Assembly: GCF_900199215.1 (NCBI RefSeq)
Contig: NZ_FZQA01000001.1
Span: 744,001 to 808,000, forward strand
Direction: 5' to 3'
DNA from: Amphiplicatus metriothermophilus
GTDB taxonomy: Bacteria > Pseudomonadota > Alphaproteobacteria > Caulobacterales > Parvularculaceae
Length of the DNA stretch: 64,000 bases
Shown here: positions 26,910 to 35,157 of the stretch, in pieces
How positions within the stretch are numbered: the first letter of the stretch is position 1
How the letters are laid out: each line of letters starts with the position of its first letter
The notes under the pieces: generated by a model
Told to the model about the DNA's origin: nothing
What the model saw: only the letters and a program-made list of their open reading frames with translations
Database searches by the model: none
Program-made: the position numbers and the translations under genes

Positions 26910-27973
26910 GCGCCCGCCTTCTGCGCGTGGCGCCAGGCGAGGGCGGCCAGCGGCGCGACCTGCGCGCCGAGGCTCGCGGCGCGCTCGGACGAAGCGTTGC
27001 CCTGCAGCGCGCGCGCATAGACGCCCTGCGCGATCGAGGCGAGGCGGAACATATTGTACGCCATGCAGAAGTCGAGATCGGGCAGCCCGGCGCGGCCCGT
27101 ACGCGCGCAATAGCGTGCGACGGCGTCCTCGAGGCCGGGAACGCCCAGCGCTTCGAGATCGAGCCCGGCGAGTCCCCCCCGCACGCTCGGCGGGAAACGC
27201 CAGACCATCAGGAAATAGGTGAAGTCGGCGAGAGGATGGCCGAGCGTCGACAGCTCCCAGTCGAGGACGGCGAGAACCTTCGGCGCGTCGGGATGCATGA
27301 TGACGTTGTCGAAGCGGAAATCGCCGTGCACGATCGAAACCGCGTCGTCGTCGGGAATCGCCGTCGGCAGCCATTCGATCAGCCTGTCCATGTCGGGAAT
27401 CGGCTGCGTCTCGGCGGCTTTGTACTGCTTCGACCAGCGTCCGATCTGGCGTTCGAAGTAGTTGCCCGGTTTGCCGAAGTCGGAAAGGCCGGCCTTTTCG
27501 TAATCGACCGCGTGCAGGTCGGCGAGCGTGTCGATGAGCGCGTGGAAGAGGGGCGCGCGCTCCTCCCGCGCGACGTCCGGCAGAGAGGAGTCCCAGAAGA
27601 TGCGGCCTTCGACATAATCCATGATGAAAAAGGCCGTGCCGAGAACGTCCGGGTCCTCGCACAGGGCGTAGGTTTTCGGCGCGGGAAAGCCCTGGGCGTG
27701 CAGCGCGGTCATCACCCTGTATTCACGCTCGACGGCGTGGGCCGAAGGCAGGAGCTTGCCCGGCGGCTTGCGCCGCAGCACGTATTTCTTCGCGGGCGTC
27801 GTCGCCAGATAGGTCGGGTTGGACTGCCCGCCCTTGAACTTCTGAACCGCGACCGGCCCTTCGAAGCCGTCGACATGGGCGCGCATGTAGGCCTCGAGCG
27901 CGGCCTCGTCGATCTTGAGATGCTCCGGCGTCTCGCCGACGCCGGAAAAGTCCGCCTGGGGATCGTTCGTCAT
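26906..27973 (-). CDS. APH-fold phosphotransferase, ACAD10/11 N-domain type
   Basis: A 355-residue cytoplasmic enzyme of the aminoglycoside-phosphotransferase fold, in the sub-family that resembles the kinase domain of ACAD10/11. Motifs: GGQSNPTYL (nucleotide loop), KKYVLRRKPPGKLLPSAHAVEREYRVM (conserved Lys and family signature), VHGDFRFDNVIMH (catalytic loop with Asp and Asn) and LDWELSTLGHPLADF (metal-binding Asp). In relatives the domain phosphorylates 4-hydroxy-acyl substrates in lipid catabolism, so a role in fatty-acid or hydroxy-acid metabolism is more likely than drug resistance. It is the last gene of the purD operon, 9 bases after the UPF0016 gene. Confidence 0.88.
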   Translation of the reverse strand: MTNDPQADFSGVGETPEHLKIDEAALEAYMRAHVDGFEGPVAVQKFKGGQSNPTYLATTPAKKYVLRRKPPGKLLPSAHAVEREYRVMTALHAQGFPAPKTYALCEDPDVLGTAFFIMDYVEGRIFWDSSLPDVAREERAPLFHALIDTLADLHAVDYEKAGLSDFGKPGNYFERQIGRWSKQYKAAETQPIPDMDRLIEWLPTAIPDDDAVSIVHGDFRFDNVIMHPDAPKVLAVLDWELSTLGHPLADFTYFLMVWRFPPSVRGGLAGLDLEALGVPGLEDAVARYCARTGRAGLPDLDFCMAYNMFRLASIAQGVYARALQGNASSERAASLGAQVAPLAALAWRHAQKAGA

Positions 27974-27982
27974 GATTGTCTC

Positions 27983-28264
27983 CTAAGCTCCCCGCATGAC
28001 GTGCTCGCCGATCATGAACGCGCCAATGGCGAGAAAGCCGAGCCCGGCGATCAGCTTCAAGGGCAGGGCGGAAAGCCAGCGCTCCGCGGCCGCGCCGAGC
28101 GCGACCGCGAGCGCCGTCGAGGCGATCAGGGCGCCGGCCGCGGCCGTGAAGACGACGAGCTTCGAGCGCGTCCCGTCGGCGGAGAACAAGAGCGTCGCGA
28201 GCTGCGTCTTGTCGCCCAGCTCGGCCAGAAACACGGACAGGAAGACGGTGAGAAAAGCGGTCAT
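27983..28264 (-). CDS. UPF0016/GDT1-type cation transporter, single-repeat form
   Basis: A 93-residue membrane protein with three hydrophobic segments. The family motif E-x-G-D-(K/R)-(T/S) is present once (FLAELGDKTQLATLLFS, about 12-28). Members of UPF0016 (TMEM165/GDT1/MneA) transport Mn2+/Ca2+ in exchange for protons and usually contain two such motifs in about 190-200 residues; a half-size protein would have to dimerise. No second copy lies adjacent. I chose the ATG at 28264 because it overlaps the alpha/beta hydrolase stop by 4 bases; the longer frame upstream only mirrors the hydrolase. Part of the purD operon. Confidence 0.85.
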   Translation of the reverse strand: MTAFLTVFLSVFLAELGDKTQLATLLFSADGTRSKLVVFTAAAGALIASTALAVALGAAAERWLSALPLKLIAGLGFLAIGAFMIGEHVMRGA

Positions 28265-29151
28265 GCGGCTACGGTTCCTATGGTCTTGTGGAAGGCGAGA
28301 AAAGCTTCGGCGACTCGCGCCGGCGCTTCCGTATGCGGATAATGACCGAGGTCGTCGAACAGGACGGCGTCGGCGTCCGGAATCTGTTCGCGGTAGTAAT
28401 GATAAAGATGCGCGCCCGAGACGGGGTCCGCCCCGCCGACGACCAGGCGCAGGGGAACGCGCGCGTCCTTGAGCGCGCCGACCCAGCGCGCGCGCCAGGC
28501 GACGCGCTCGGGCATGTAATGGAGAAGCCGGTGCAGGACGCGCCGGCCGCCCTTCTCGCAGATGAGCGCCCAATGCGCGTCGATCTCCGCCGCGGCGGGC
28601 TTCGTCTCCGGCCCGAAGATCGCATCGAAGGCGCGCTTGAGGCGCGCGCGCGTCATCATCAGTCCAAGGAGCGGCCCCAGCGGGGTGAGCCCCAGCTTCT
28701 GTATCGGGCGCGCGCGATGCATCTCGGGGAACAGTCCGCCGTTGAGAAAGCAGATCGAGCGCAGCGAAAAGCTCAAGGTCCCTTCGCCCCGGCGCGCCAG
28801 CAGCTCCTGCGCGACCGTATCGCCATAGTCATGGGCGAGAATATGCGCCTCGCCGGCGCCGAGCCGTTCGAGCAGCGCCTCCTGCAGATCCGCCTGGTCG
28901 AGGATCGAATAGCGCCGGCCGCGCGGCTTGTCGGAAAGGCCGAAGCCGAGCATGTCGAGCGCGGCGAGACGAAAGCGCGCGGCGAGCGTCGGCCACACGC
29001 CCGTCCAGTCCCAGGACGAGGTCGGATAGCCGTGAATCAGCAGAAGCCATGGCCTGGTCTCGTCGTTTTCGCCCGCCGTCCAGTAGGCGATGGAATCGCC
29101 GCCCCAGGAGAAATGACGGGCCGCGCGCCGCCAGGCGTCGAGGTCTTTCAT
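28261..29151 (-). CDS. Alpha/beta-fold hydrolase
   Basis: A 296-residue cytoplasmic enzyme of the epoxide-hydrolase/haloalkane-dehalogenase-like branch. LLIHGYPTSSWDWTGVWPTL holds the HGxP oxyanion motif, AALDMLGFGLSDKP follows, and ILAHDYGDTVAQELL carries the nucleophile elbow with Asp (HDYGD). The catalytic acid is expected near VVGGADPVSG and the His is in DLGHYPHTEAP. An Asp nucleophile suggests C-O/C-halogen ester mechanisms rather than a Ser esterase. It overlaps purD at its start (4 bases) and the UPF0016 gene at its end (4 bases), hence co-translation. The substrate is not predictable from the neighbours. Confidence 0.88.
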   Translation of the reverse strand: MKDLDAWRRAARHFSWGGDSIAYWTAGENDETRPWLLLIHGYPTSSWDWTGVWPTLAARFRLAALDMLGFGLSDKPRGRRYSILDQADLQEALLERLGAGEAHILAHDYGDTVAQELLARRGEGTLSFSLRSICFLNGGLFPEMHRARPIQKLGLTPLGPLLGLMMTRARLKRAFDAIFGPETKPAAAEIDAHWALICEKGGRRVLHRLLHYMPERVAWRARWVGALKDARVPLRLVVGGADPVSGAHLYHYYREQIPDADAVLFDDLGHYPHTEAPARVAEAFLAFHKTIGTVAA

Positions 29152-30437
29152 GGTCCGCGCGCTCCCGGCTCGCGCGCCAGCGCCCGCCAGGCGATGTCGC
29201 GGCGGCAGAAGCCTTCAGGCCAGTCGACGGCGTCGACGCCGGCATAGGCCCGCTCGACCGCCTCGCGGATCGTCGCTCCCGTCGCGGTGACGTTGAGCAC
29301 GCGTCCGCCGGCGGCGATCAGCGCGCCGTCCCTTTCTTCCGTGCCCGCATGAAAGACGACGACGCCGGGCAGCCGGTTCGCCGCCTCCACGCCGCGGATC
29401 CGCGAGCCTTTCTCATAGGCGCCCGGATAGCCCTTCGCAGCCAGCACCACCAGCGCGGCGGCTTCGTCCGACCAGTCGAGCGTCCGTCCGGCGAGATCGC
29501 CGACCGCCGCTGCGTAAAGCGCCGGCAGGATGTCGCTTTCAAGCCGGCGCATCAGCGCCTGGCATTCAGGATCGCCGAAGCGGGCGTTGAACTCGACGAC
29601 CCGGGGGCCGTCCGCGCCGATCATCAGGCCGATATAGAGAACGCCGCGATAGGGCGCGCCGCGCCGGCGCATTTCCGCGACCACCGGCTCGGCGATGCGG
29701 GCGATCGTCTGTTCACGGATTTCATCGGTGAAGACCGGCGTCGGCGAATAGGCGCCCATGCCGCCGGTGTTGGGGCCCTCGTCGCCGTCGAAGGCGCGCT
29801 TGTGATCCTGCGCGGCGGAAAGCGGCAGCACGCGCTCGCCGTCGCACAGCGCGAAGAAGCTCGCCTCCTCGCCTTCCATGAATTCCTCGATCAGGATTTC
29901 CGCGCTCGCCGCGCCGAAGCGGCCGGCGAGAAAGTCGTCCACGGCGGCGTCGGCCTCGGCGAGGGTTTCGGCGATGACGACGCCCTTGCCGGCCGCGAGC
30001 CCGTCGGCCTTGATGACGTACGGGGCGCGCTGGGCGCGCAGGAACGCCCTGGCGGGGCCGGCTTCATGGAATCGTCCGTAGGCCGCCGTCGGCGCGCCGG
30101 CCGCCGCGCAGATCTCCTTGGCGAAGGCTTTGGAGGTCTCGAGGCGGGCGGCGGCCGCGCTCGGTCCGAAGCAGGGGATGTCCGCCGCGGCGAGCCGGTC
30201 GGCGAGGCCGGCGGCCAGGGGCGTCTCGGGACCGACGACCACGAGATCGACCGCCTTCTCGCGCGCGGCCTTCACGATCGCGTCGACGTCCTCGGCCGCG
30301 ACCGGGAGAGTCTCGCCCAGCGCCTTGAGTCCCGGATTGCCCGGCGCCAGATAGAGCTTTGACAATCGCGGGCTTTGCGCGATCTTCCAGCCCAGCGCAT
30401 GTTCGCGCCCGCCGCCGCCGACCAGCAGGACCTTCAC
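29148..30437 (-). CDS. purD: Phosphoribosylamine–glycine ligase
   Basis: A 429-residue ATP-grasp enzyme of purine biosynthesis (PRA + Gly + ATP to GAR). The opening is VLLVGGGGREHALGWKIAQSP, then GPETPLAAGLADRL, FGPSAAAARLETSKAFAKEI, the ATP-grasp core ADGLAAGKGVVIAETL and EEFMEGEEASFFALCDG, PNTGGMGAYSPTP and VEFNARFGDPECQ. Length is standard. It heads a leftward four-gene operon (purD, hydrolase, UPF0016, phosphotransferase). Only 45 bases separate its start from the divergent TonB-like gene, so both promoters must be compressed into, or extend over, that spacer. Confidence 0.97.
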   Translation of the reverse strand: MKVLLVGGGGREHALGWKIAQSPRLSKLYLAPGNPGLKALGETLPVAAEDVDAIVKAAREKAVDLVVVGPETPLAAGLADRLAAADIPCFGPSAAAARLETSKAFAKEICAAAGAPTAAYGRFHEAGPARAFLRAQRAPYVIKADGLAAGKGVVIAETLAEADAAVDDFLAGRFGAASAEILIEEFMEGEEASFFALCDGERVLPLSAAQDHKRAFDGDEGPNTGGMGAYSPTPVFTDEIREQTIARIAEPVVAEMRRRGAPYRGVLYIGLMIGADGPRVVEFNARFGDPECQALMRRLESDILPALYAAAVGDLAGRTLDWSDEAAALVVLAAKGYPGAYEKGSRIRGVEAANRLPGVVVFHAGTEERDGALIAAGGRVLNVTATGATIREAVERAYAGVDAVDWPEGFCRRDIAWRALAREPGARGP

Positions 30438-30482
30438 GTGGCCTTTCTCCCTTTGTCCAATCGCGTTTAGGCGTCGCGCCCG

Positions 30483-31874
30483 ATGGGATCAATGCCGCCG
30501 GACAGGAGCGCGCGCAAGGACGAGGGATCGCCCGGCGCCGCGCGGAAAAAACCGCCCGCCGCGCGGCGGCGCCCGCGTCCGGCGCGCCGGGCGCGCGGCG
30601 GTCTGCCGGCGGCGGCCGGAAGGCTGCTCGATCATGTCGCGGCGGACGACCGGCGCCGCCAGCGCGTCTCGCTGGCGCTGGCCGTCGCGGTCAACATCGT
30701 CGCGCTGAGCCTGCTGGCGGTGTACGGCCGGATCAGCATCTGGATTCCCGCCGCGCCGGGCGAGAGCTTTTCGGTGGTCATGGTCGAGCTGCCGCCGGTT
30801 CCCGAGCCGGCGGAGCTCGTTGCGCCGGAGCCGGAGCCTGAACCGGTCGAGCCGGAGATCGTCCCCGAGCCTGAGCCCGAGCCTGAGCCTGAACCGGAGC
30901 CCGAACCGGCGCCCGCCCCGCCCGCCGAGGCCGCGCCCCCGCCGGAACCTGAACCCGAGCCCGAACCGGAGCCCGAGCCCGTCGTCGATCTCACGCCCGA
31001 GCCCGTCTTCGCCCCGCCGAGCGAGGACGAGACCGGCGATTTCATTCCCGAGGAGGACCCCGGGATCGCCGACGATCCGGGCCCGCTCACCCTCAGCGAG
31101 GAGGAGACGCCGGCGCTGGAAGACAGTCCCGCCCTGGCGGAGGAAGAACTGACCGTCGCCGAGGACGCGCCGCCCCTTGAGGCGGAGACCGGCGCGCCGG
31201 AGGCGCCGCCGGGCCTCGAACTGACCGAAACGCCGGACGAGACGACCGCCGCGGCCGAGCTCGCCGCCCAGCCCGAAACCGCGCCGCCGGAAGAGCCGGC
31301 CGGCGACGACATGTTCGACGAGGACCCGTTCCTCGCGCGCCGGCCCGCCCTGCCGGCGGTCGATCTGCCCGAGGGCGCGCTCGCGCCGGCGCCGGGCAGC
31401 GCGGGCGTCGTCGCGATCTTCTGCCCCGAGGTCTTCGACGATGCGGACAAGGTCGCTGAATGCGCCGGCCGGCCGGAGATCCGCTCCGGCTGGCGGCCGG
31501 GCGCGAGCGGCGAGGACTGGTCCGAAGCGGTTCGCCTGCTGCGCGGCGCGCGCGAGGCGGGCGGTGCCGGCGGCGGCGATCCCTCGACCTTCGGCCCGGA
31601 GATCGCCCGCCAGATCGAGCAGCGCGCCCGGCAGGAGGCGCTGGAGCTCGGCCGGCGCGGGGTCGCCATCGACGATCCCGCCGGCGCGGCGTCCTCCAAT
31701 CTCGACCGCACGCTCGGCCAGCCTGATCTCGGCCGGCCGGCGCCCGAGCCGGGCTGGACCCTGCCGGCCGATCCCGAAGTCAGCCAGCGCCGCCTGCGCC
31801 GGCTCGAGCGCGATCTCGAACGCGCCGAGGAGGAAAAAACGCCGAGCGGCGGGGCCGACGACGGGCGGCGATGA
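30483..31874 (+). CDS. TonB/TolA-like inner-membrane protein with long Pro-Glu repeat
   Basis: A 463-residue protein with an Arg/Pro-rich cytoplasmic head (1-58), one membrane helix (about 62-83, [19 protein letters not shown]) and a periplasmic part starting with the TonB-like [15 protein letters not shown] Pro-Glu repeat (about 112-175) then spans the periplasm, as in TonB, followed by an acidic stretch. The C-terminal part (about 305-463) has two Cys ([16 protein letters not shown]) and a charged helix ending [16 protein letters not shown]. It has no recognisable TonB C-terminal beta domain, so it could be an energy transducer of unusual type or a structural protein. No exbB/exbD lies adjacent. 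The start ATG at 30483 is followed by another at 30492. Confidence 0.7.
   Translation: MGSMPPDRSARKDEGSPGAARKKPPAARRRPRPARRARGGLPAAAGRLLDHVAADDRRRQRVSLALAVAVNIVALSLLAVYGRISIWIPAAPGESFSVVMVELPPVPEPAELVAPEPEPEPVEPEIVPEPEPEPEPEPEPEPAPAPPAEAAPPPEPEPEPEPEPEPVVDLTPEPVFAPPSEDETGDFIPEEDPGIADDPGPLTLSEEETPALEDSPALAEEELTVAEDAPPLEAETGAPEAPPGLELTETPDETTAAAELAAQPETAPPEEPAGDDMFDEDPFLARRPALPAVDLPEGALAPAPGSAGVVAIFCPEVFDDADKVAECAGRPEIRSGWRPGASGEDWSEAVRLLRGAREAGGAGGGDPSTFGPEIARQIEQRARQEALELGRRGVAIDDPAGAASSNLDRTLGQPDLGRPAPEPGWTLPADPEVSQRRLRRLERDLERAEEEKTPSGGADDGRR
30825..30985 (+). repeat. In-gene hexanucleotide repeat encoding (Pro-Glu)n
   Basis: Two blocks of variants of GAGCCT/GAACCG/GAGCCC (about 30825-30912 and 30944-30985) encode alternating Pro-Glu, interrupted by an Ala/Pro stretch. 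The mixed codon choices argue that the repeat is old, but the tract could still vary in length between strains. Confidence 0.8.
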
Positions 31875-31924
31875 CAGGCGCGCCCGGCGGGCTATGCTGA
31901 GGGTTTGCGCAAGAAGGGCGGGCC

Positions 31925-32476
31925 ATGAAACGCATTTCTCTCCTGCGCCACGCCAAGGCGGAAAGGGAAGGCCGCGGCGGCCCGCGCGATTTCGACCGGC
32001 CGCTGAACGCGCGCGGGCGCAAGGCCGCCGCCGCCATGGGCCGGGTTCTGGCCGCCGCGCCGCCTGACGTCGCGCTGTGCTCGCCGGCCGCGCGCGCGAA
32101 GGAAACCTGGGCGCGCGCCGCGCGCGCCCTGCCCGGCCCCGTCGAGACGATCTTTTTCGATGCGCTGTATGCCGGCCATATGGCCGGGCGGGACGCGACG
32201 GGGCCGCGCGCCTGGCTGGAGCGCGCGCAGGGCCTGCCGGACGCGCGCGCCCACCTTCTCGTCATCGGCCATAATCCGGGTCTGCGCCTCATGGCGCTCG
32301 CCCTTCTCGACGCCGCCGCGTCGGACGCGGCCGCCGCGCGGCGGCTGGAAGAAAAATTCCCCACCGGCGCGCTCGCCCGCTTCGCGTTCGACGTCGCGCG
32401 CTGGGCCGACATCCGCCCGGGCGCGGGCCGGCTCGAAGCGTTGATCTATCCGGCGGATCTCGAAGATCCGCTTTAA
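31925..32476 (+). CDS. SixA-type phosphohistidine phosphatase (histidine phosphatase superfamily)
   Basis: A 183-residue cytoplasmic protein of the histidine phosphatase superfamily, branch 1. It has LLRHAKAE (RH catalytic motif, about 5-12), [29 protein letters not shown] (second conserved Arg) and [14 protein letters not shown] (C-terminal His). That pattern matches SixA, which removes phosphate from HPt-type histidines in phosphorelays. The C-terminal extension (about 145-183) is longer than in enterobacterial SixA (161 residues). The ribosome site GGGCGGG is weak but the ATG directly follows. It lies between the TonB-like gene and rmlC; no sensor kinase is adjacent. Confidence 0.87.
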   Translation: MKRISLLRHAKAEREGRGGPRDFDRPLNARGRKAAAAMGRVLAAAPPDVALCSPAARAKETWARAARALPGPVETIFFDALYAGHMAGRDATGPRAWLERAQGLPDARAHLLVIGHNPGLRLMALALLDAAASDAAAARRLEEKFPTGALARFAFDVARWADIRPGAGRLEALIYPADLEDPL

Positions 32477-32566
32477 AGCCCGGCCGGCCTTGCCGCGTCG
32501 GGCGCGACGCAGGCATAGAGGGGCGATCGCAACGACGCGCCCGGCGCGAAACCCGAAGACGATCTC

Positions 32567-33127
32567 ATGTTCGAACCCCAGGCCATTCCCGACGTCATTC
32601 TCGTCACGCCCAAGCGGTATGAAGACGCGCGCGGCTATTTCGAAGAGACCTTCCACGCCGCCCGCTACGAAAAGGCCGGAATCGTCGGGCCCTTCGTGCA
32701 GGACAATCACTCGCTCTCGCGCCGGCGGGGCGTCATACGCGGACTGCATTTCCAGATCCCGCCCCAGCCGCAGGCCAAGCTGGTGCGCTGCACGCGCGGC
32801 GCGATCCTCGACGTGGCGGTGGACATCAGGGTCGGCTCGCCGACTTTCGGGAAGTACGTTGCGGCGGAGCTGTCGGCCGCCAACGGGCGCCAGCTCTTCG
32901 TGCCGGTCGGCTTCGCCCACGGCTTCTGCACGCTGGAGCCCGACGCCGAGGTGCAATACAAGGTCACCGGCTATTACGCGCCCGACTGCGACAAGGGGCT
33001 CGCCTTCGACGACCCGGCGCTCGCGATCGACTGGCCGGTCGGGCCCGAGGCGGCGATCCTGTCGGACAAGGACCGCGGCTGGCCCCGGCTCGACGCGTTG
33101 CCGGCTTATTTCCGCTATGAAAGCTAG
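32567..33127 (+). CDS. rmlC: dTDP-4-dehydrorhamnose 3,5-epimerase
   Basis: A 186-residue cupin-fold epimerase of standard length. Signatures are [39 protein letters not shown] (catalytic His region), [37 protein letters not shown] and [23 protein letters not shown]. It converts dTDP-4-keto-6-deoxyglucose to the rhamnose epimer for LPS or exopolysaccharide. rmlA, rmlB and rmlD are not present here, which is slightly odd because they usually cluster; they must lie elsewhere if the pathway is complete. It is followed closely by kdsA and kdsD, so the group reads as LPS sugar synthesis. Confidence 0.94.
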   Translation: MFEPQAIPDVILVTPKRYEDARGYFEETFHAARYEKAGIVGPFVQDNHSLSRRRGVIRGLHFQIPPQPQAKLVRCTRGAILDVAVDIRVGSPTFGKYVAAELSAANGRQLFVPVGFAHGFCTLEPDAEVQYKVTGYYAPDCDKGLAFDDPALAIDWPVGPEAAILSDKDRGWPRLDALPAYFRYES

Positions 33128-33158
33128 CCGCTCCGGCGCAGGAACCAGGCTGTCATCG

Positions 33159-34067
33159 ATGACGACGAAGGCGAAAGACGCAAAGCCGCACGGCGCCGCA
33201 GAGGGGCGGGCGAGGTGCAACGCCGTCGTCGAGATTCCGGCGCCGCGCGGGACCGTGCGCATCGGCCAGACCCTGCCGGTCGCGTTCTTTCTCGGCCCCT
33301 GCGCGCTCGAAAGCCGCGCGCACGCGCTCGAGATGTCCGCCGCGATCCGCGAGATCGCCGACCGGCTGGGCGTGCACGTCGTCTACAAGACCTCCTTCGA
33401 CAAGGCGAACCGCACGTCCATCGGCTCCTATCGCGGGATCGGCCTCAAGGAGGCCCTGCCGATCTTTGCGGAGGTGCGCGAGACAAGCGGGCTTCCCGTG
33501 CTCACCGACGTGCACCTGCCCGAGCAATGCGCTCTCGTCGCCGAGGCGGCGGACATTCTTCAGATCCCGGCCTTTCTTTGTCGGCAGACGGATCTTCTCG
33601 TCGCCGCAGCCGAGACCGGCCGTCCGGTGAAGGTCAAGAAAGGCCAGTTCCTCGCGCCCTGGGACATGCGGAACGTCGTCGACAAGCTCGCAGCGGCGGG
33701 CGCGCGCGACATCCTGGTGACCGAGCGCGGGGCGAGCTTCGGCTACAACACGCTGGTGACCGATTTCCGCGGGATCGCGGCGCTCGCCGCGACCGGCGCG
33801 CCGGTGGTCTTCGACGCCACCCATTCGGTGCAGCAGCCGGGCGGGCGCGGCGCGGCCTCGGGCGGCGAGCGCGCGCACGTGCCGGCGCTGGCGCGCGCGG
33901 CCGCCGCGGTGGGCGTCGCGGCGGTCTTCATGGAGACCCACGAAGCGCCCGACCGCGCGCCCTCCGACGGGCCGAACATGGTGCCGCTCGACAGGCTCGA
34001 AGCGGTGATGCGCCAGATCATCGCCGTCGATGCGACCGCGAAGGCCCTGCCACCCGTGTCGCTTTGA
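33159..34067 (+). CDS. kdsA: 2-dehydro-3-deoxyphosphooctonate aldolase (Kdo-8-P synthase)
   Basis: A 302-residue Kdo-8-phosphate synthase, making the LPS core sugar precursor from PEP and arabinose-5-phosphate. [10 protein letters not shown] (PEP loop), [19 protein letters not shown] (KANR motif), [38 protein letters not shown] and [14 protein letters not shown] are all as expected. The start ATG at 33159 gives about 25 extra N-terminal residues compared with the usual 280; a GTG at about 33258 would be too far inside. The neighbouring kdsD makes its substrate, a direct two-step pathway in adjacent genes (14-base gap). Confidence 0.96.
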   Translation: MTTKAKDAKPHGAAEGRARCNAVVEIPAPRGTVRIGQTLPVAFFLGPCALESRAHALEMSAAIREIADRLGVHVVYKTSFDKANRTSIGSYRGIGLKEALPIFAEVRETSGLPVLTDVHLPEQCALVAEAADILQIPAFLCRQTDLLVAAAETGRPVKVKKGQFLAPWDMRNVVDKLAAAGARDILVTERGASFGYNTLVTDFRGIAALAATGAPVVFDATHSVQQPGGRGAASGGERAHVPALARAAAAVGVAAVFMETHEAPDRAPSDGPNMVPLDRLEAVMRQIIAVDATAKALPPVSL

Positions 34068-34081
34068 CGAGACGCATTGAA

Positions 34082-35074
34082 ATGAGGAAGCGCGCCGCGG
34101 ACATGAGCAGGCCTAAGGACGAACCTGACGACCTCGCCGTCGCGCGCCGGGTGCTGGCCCTCCAGGCGGAAGGGCTCAAGGCGCTCGGCGAGTCGCTCGA
34201 CGCGGCCTTCTCGCGCGCCGTCGAGACCATCTTGAACGCGCAAGGGCGCGTCATCTGCGCCGGGATCGGAAAATCCGGGCACGTCGCGCGCAAGGTCGCC
34301 GCGACGCTCGCCTCGACCGGAACGCCCGCCTATTTCGTGCATCCGAGCGAAGCGAGCCACGGCGATCTCGGCATGATCGCCCGCGGCGACGTGGTCCTCG
34401 CCCTGTCGAAGTCCGGCGAGACGAGCGAGCTTTCCGATCTCATCCACTATGCGCGGCGCTTCGCAATTCCGCTCTTAGCGATCACCGCCGCGGCGGACTC
34501 GACGCTCGGCCGGGCGAGCGACGTCGCGCTCGTCATTCCGCCCGCGGTCGAAGCCTGCGCCGAGACCCAGGCGCCGACCACCTCGACCACCTTGATGATG
34601 GCGCTCGGCGACGCGCTCGCCGTGGCGCTGCTGGAGCGGCGCGGCTTCAAGGCCGACAGCTTCTCCGTGCTCCATCCCGGCGGCAGGCTCGGCGCGATGC
34701 TGCTCAGGGTGAGCGATCTCATGCATGGCGGCGAGGCGCTGCCGCTCGTGCGGACCGGCGCGCGTCTCGGCGAGGGGCTCGCGACGATCTCGGCCAAGGG
34801 CTTCGGCTGCGTCGGCGTCGTGGACGGCGCCGGGCGGCTCGTCGGCGTCATCACCGACGGCGACGTGCGCCGGCTGCTCACCGCCGGCGCGCGGCCGGAG
34901 ACCGTCGACGAAGCCATGACCCGCGCGCCCGTCGCCGCGCCGCCGGACGCGCTGGCCGCCTCGGCGCTGCGCCTGATGAACGCGCGCAAGATCACCCAGA
35001 TTTTCGTGGTCGAGAACGGCGCGCCGGTGGGAATCGTCCATATGCACGATCTCCTGCGCGCCGGTTTGCGATAA
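34082..35074 (+). CDS. kdsD: Arabinose-5-phosphate isomerase (KpsF/GutQ family)
   Basis: A 330-residue isomerase (ribulose-5-P to arabinose-5-P) feeding Kdo synthesis. The SIS domain (about 45-180) shows VICAGIGKSGHVARKVAATL, FVHPSEASHGDLGMI and ALSKSGETSEL. Two CBS domains follow (about 215-330), with GCVGVVDGAGRLVGVITDGDVRR and FVVENGAPVGIVHMHDLL. A second in-frame ATG at 34103 (323 residues) is also possible and would still carry the full SIS domain. It starts 14 bases after kdsA, and the two clearly act in sequence. Confidence 0.95.
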   Translation: MRKRAADMSRPKDEPDDLAVARRVLALQAEGLKALGESLDAAFSRAVETILNAQGRVICAGIGKSGHVARKVAATLASTGTPAYFVHPSEASHGDLGMIARGDVVLALSKSGETSELSDLIHYARRFAIPLLAITAAADSTLGRASDVALVIPPAVEACAETQAPTTSTTLMMALGDALAVALLERRGFKADSFSVLHPGGRLGAMLLRVSDLMHGGEALPLVRTGARLGEGLATISAKGFGCVGVVDGAGRLVGVITDGDVRRLLTAGARPETVDEAMTRAPVAAPPDALAASALRLMNARKITQIFVVENGAPVGIVHMHDLLRAGLR

Positions 35075-35157
35075 TATTCCAACAGCCCCGCCGCGCTATT
35101 GATAAAATCGCGCAGGGCTGGTTTGTTCCCCGCCCGACGCCGCAGACGAGAGATTCC

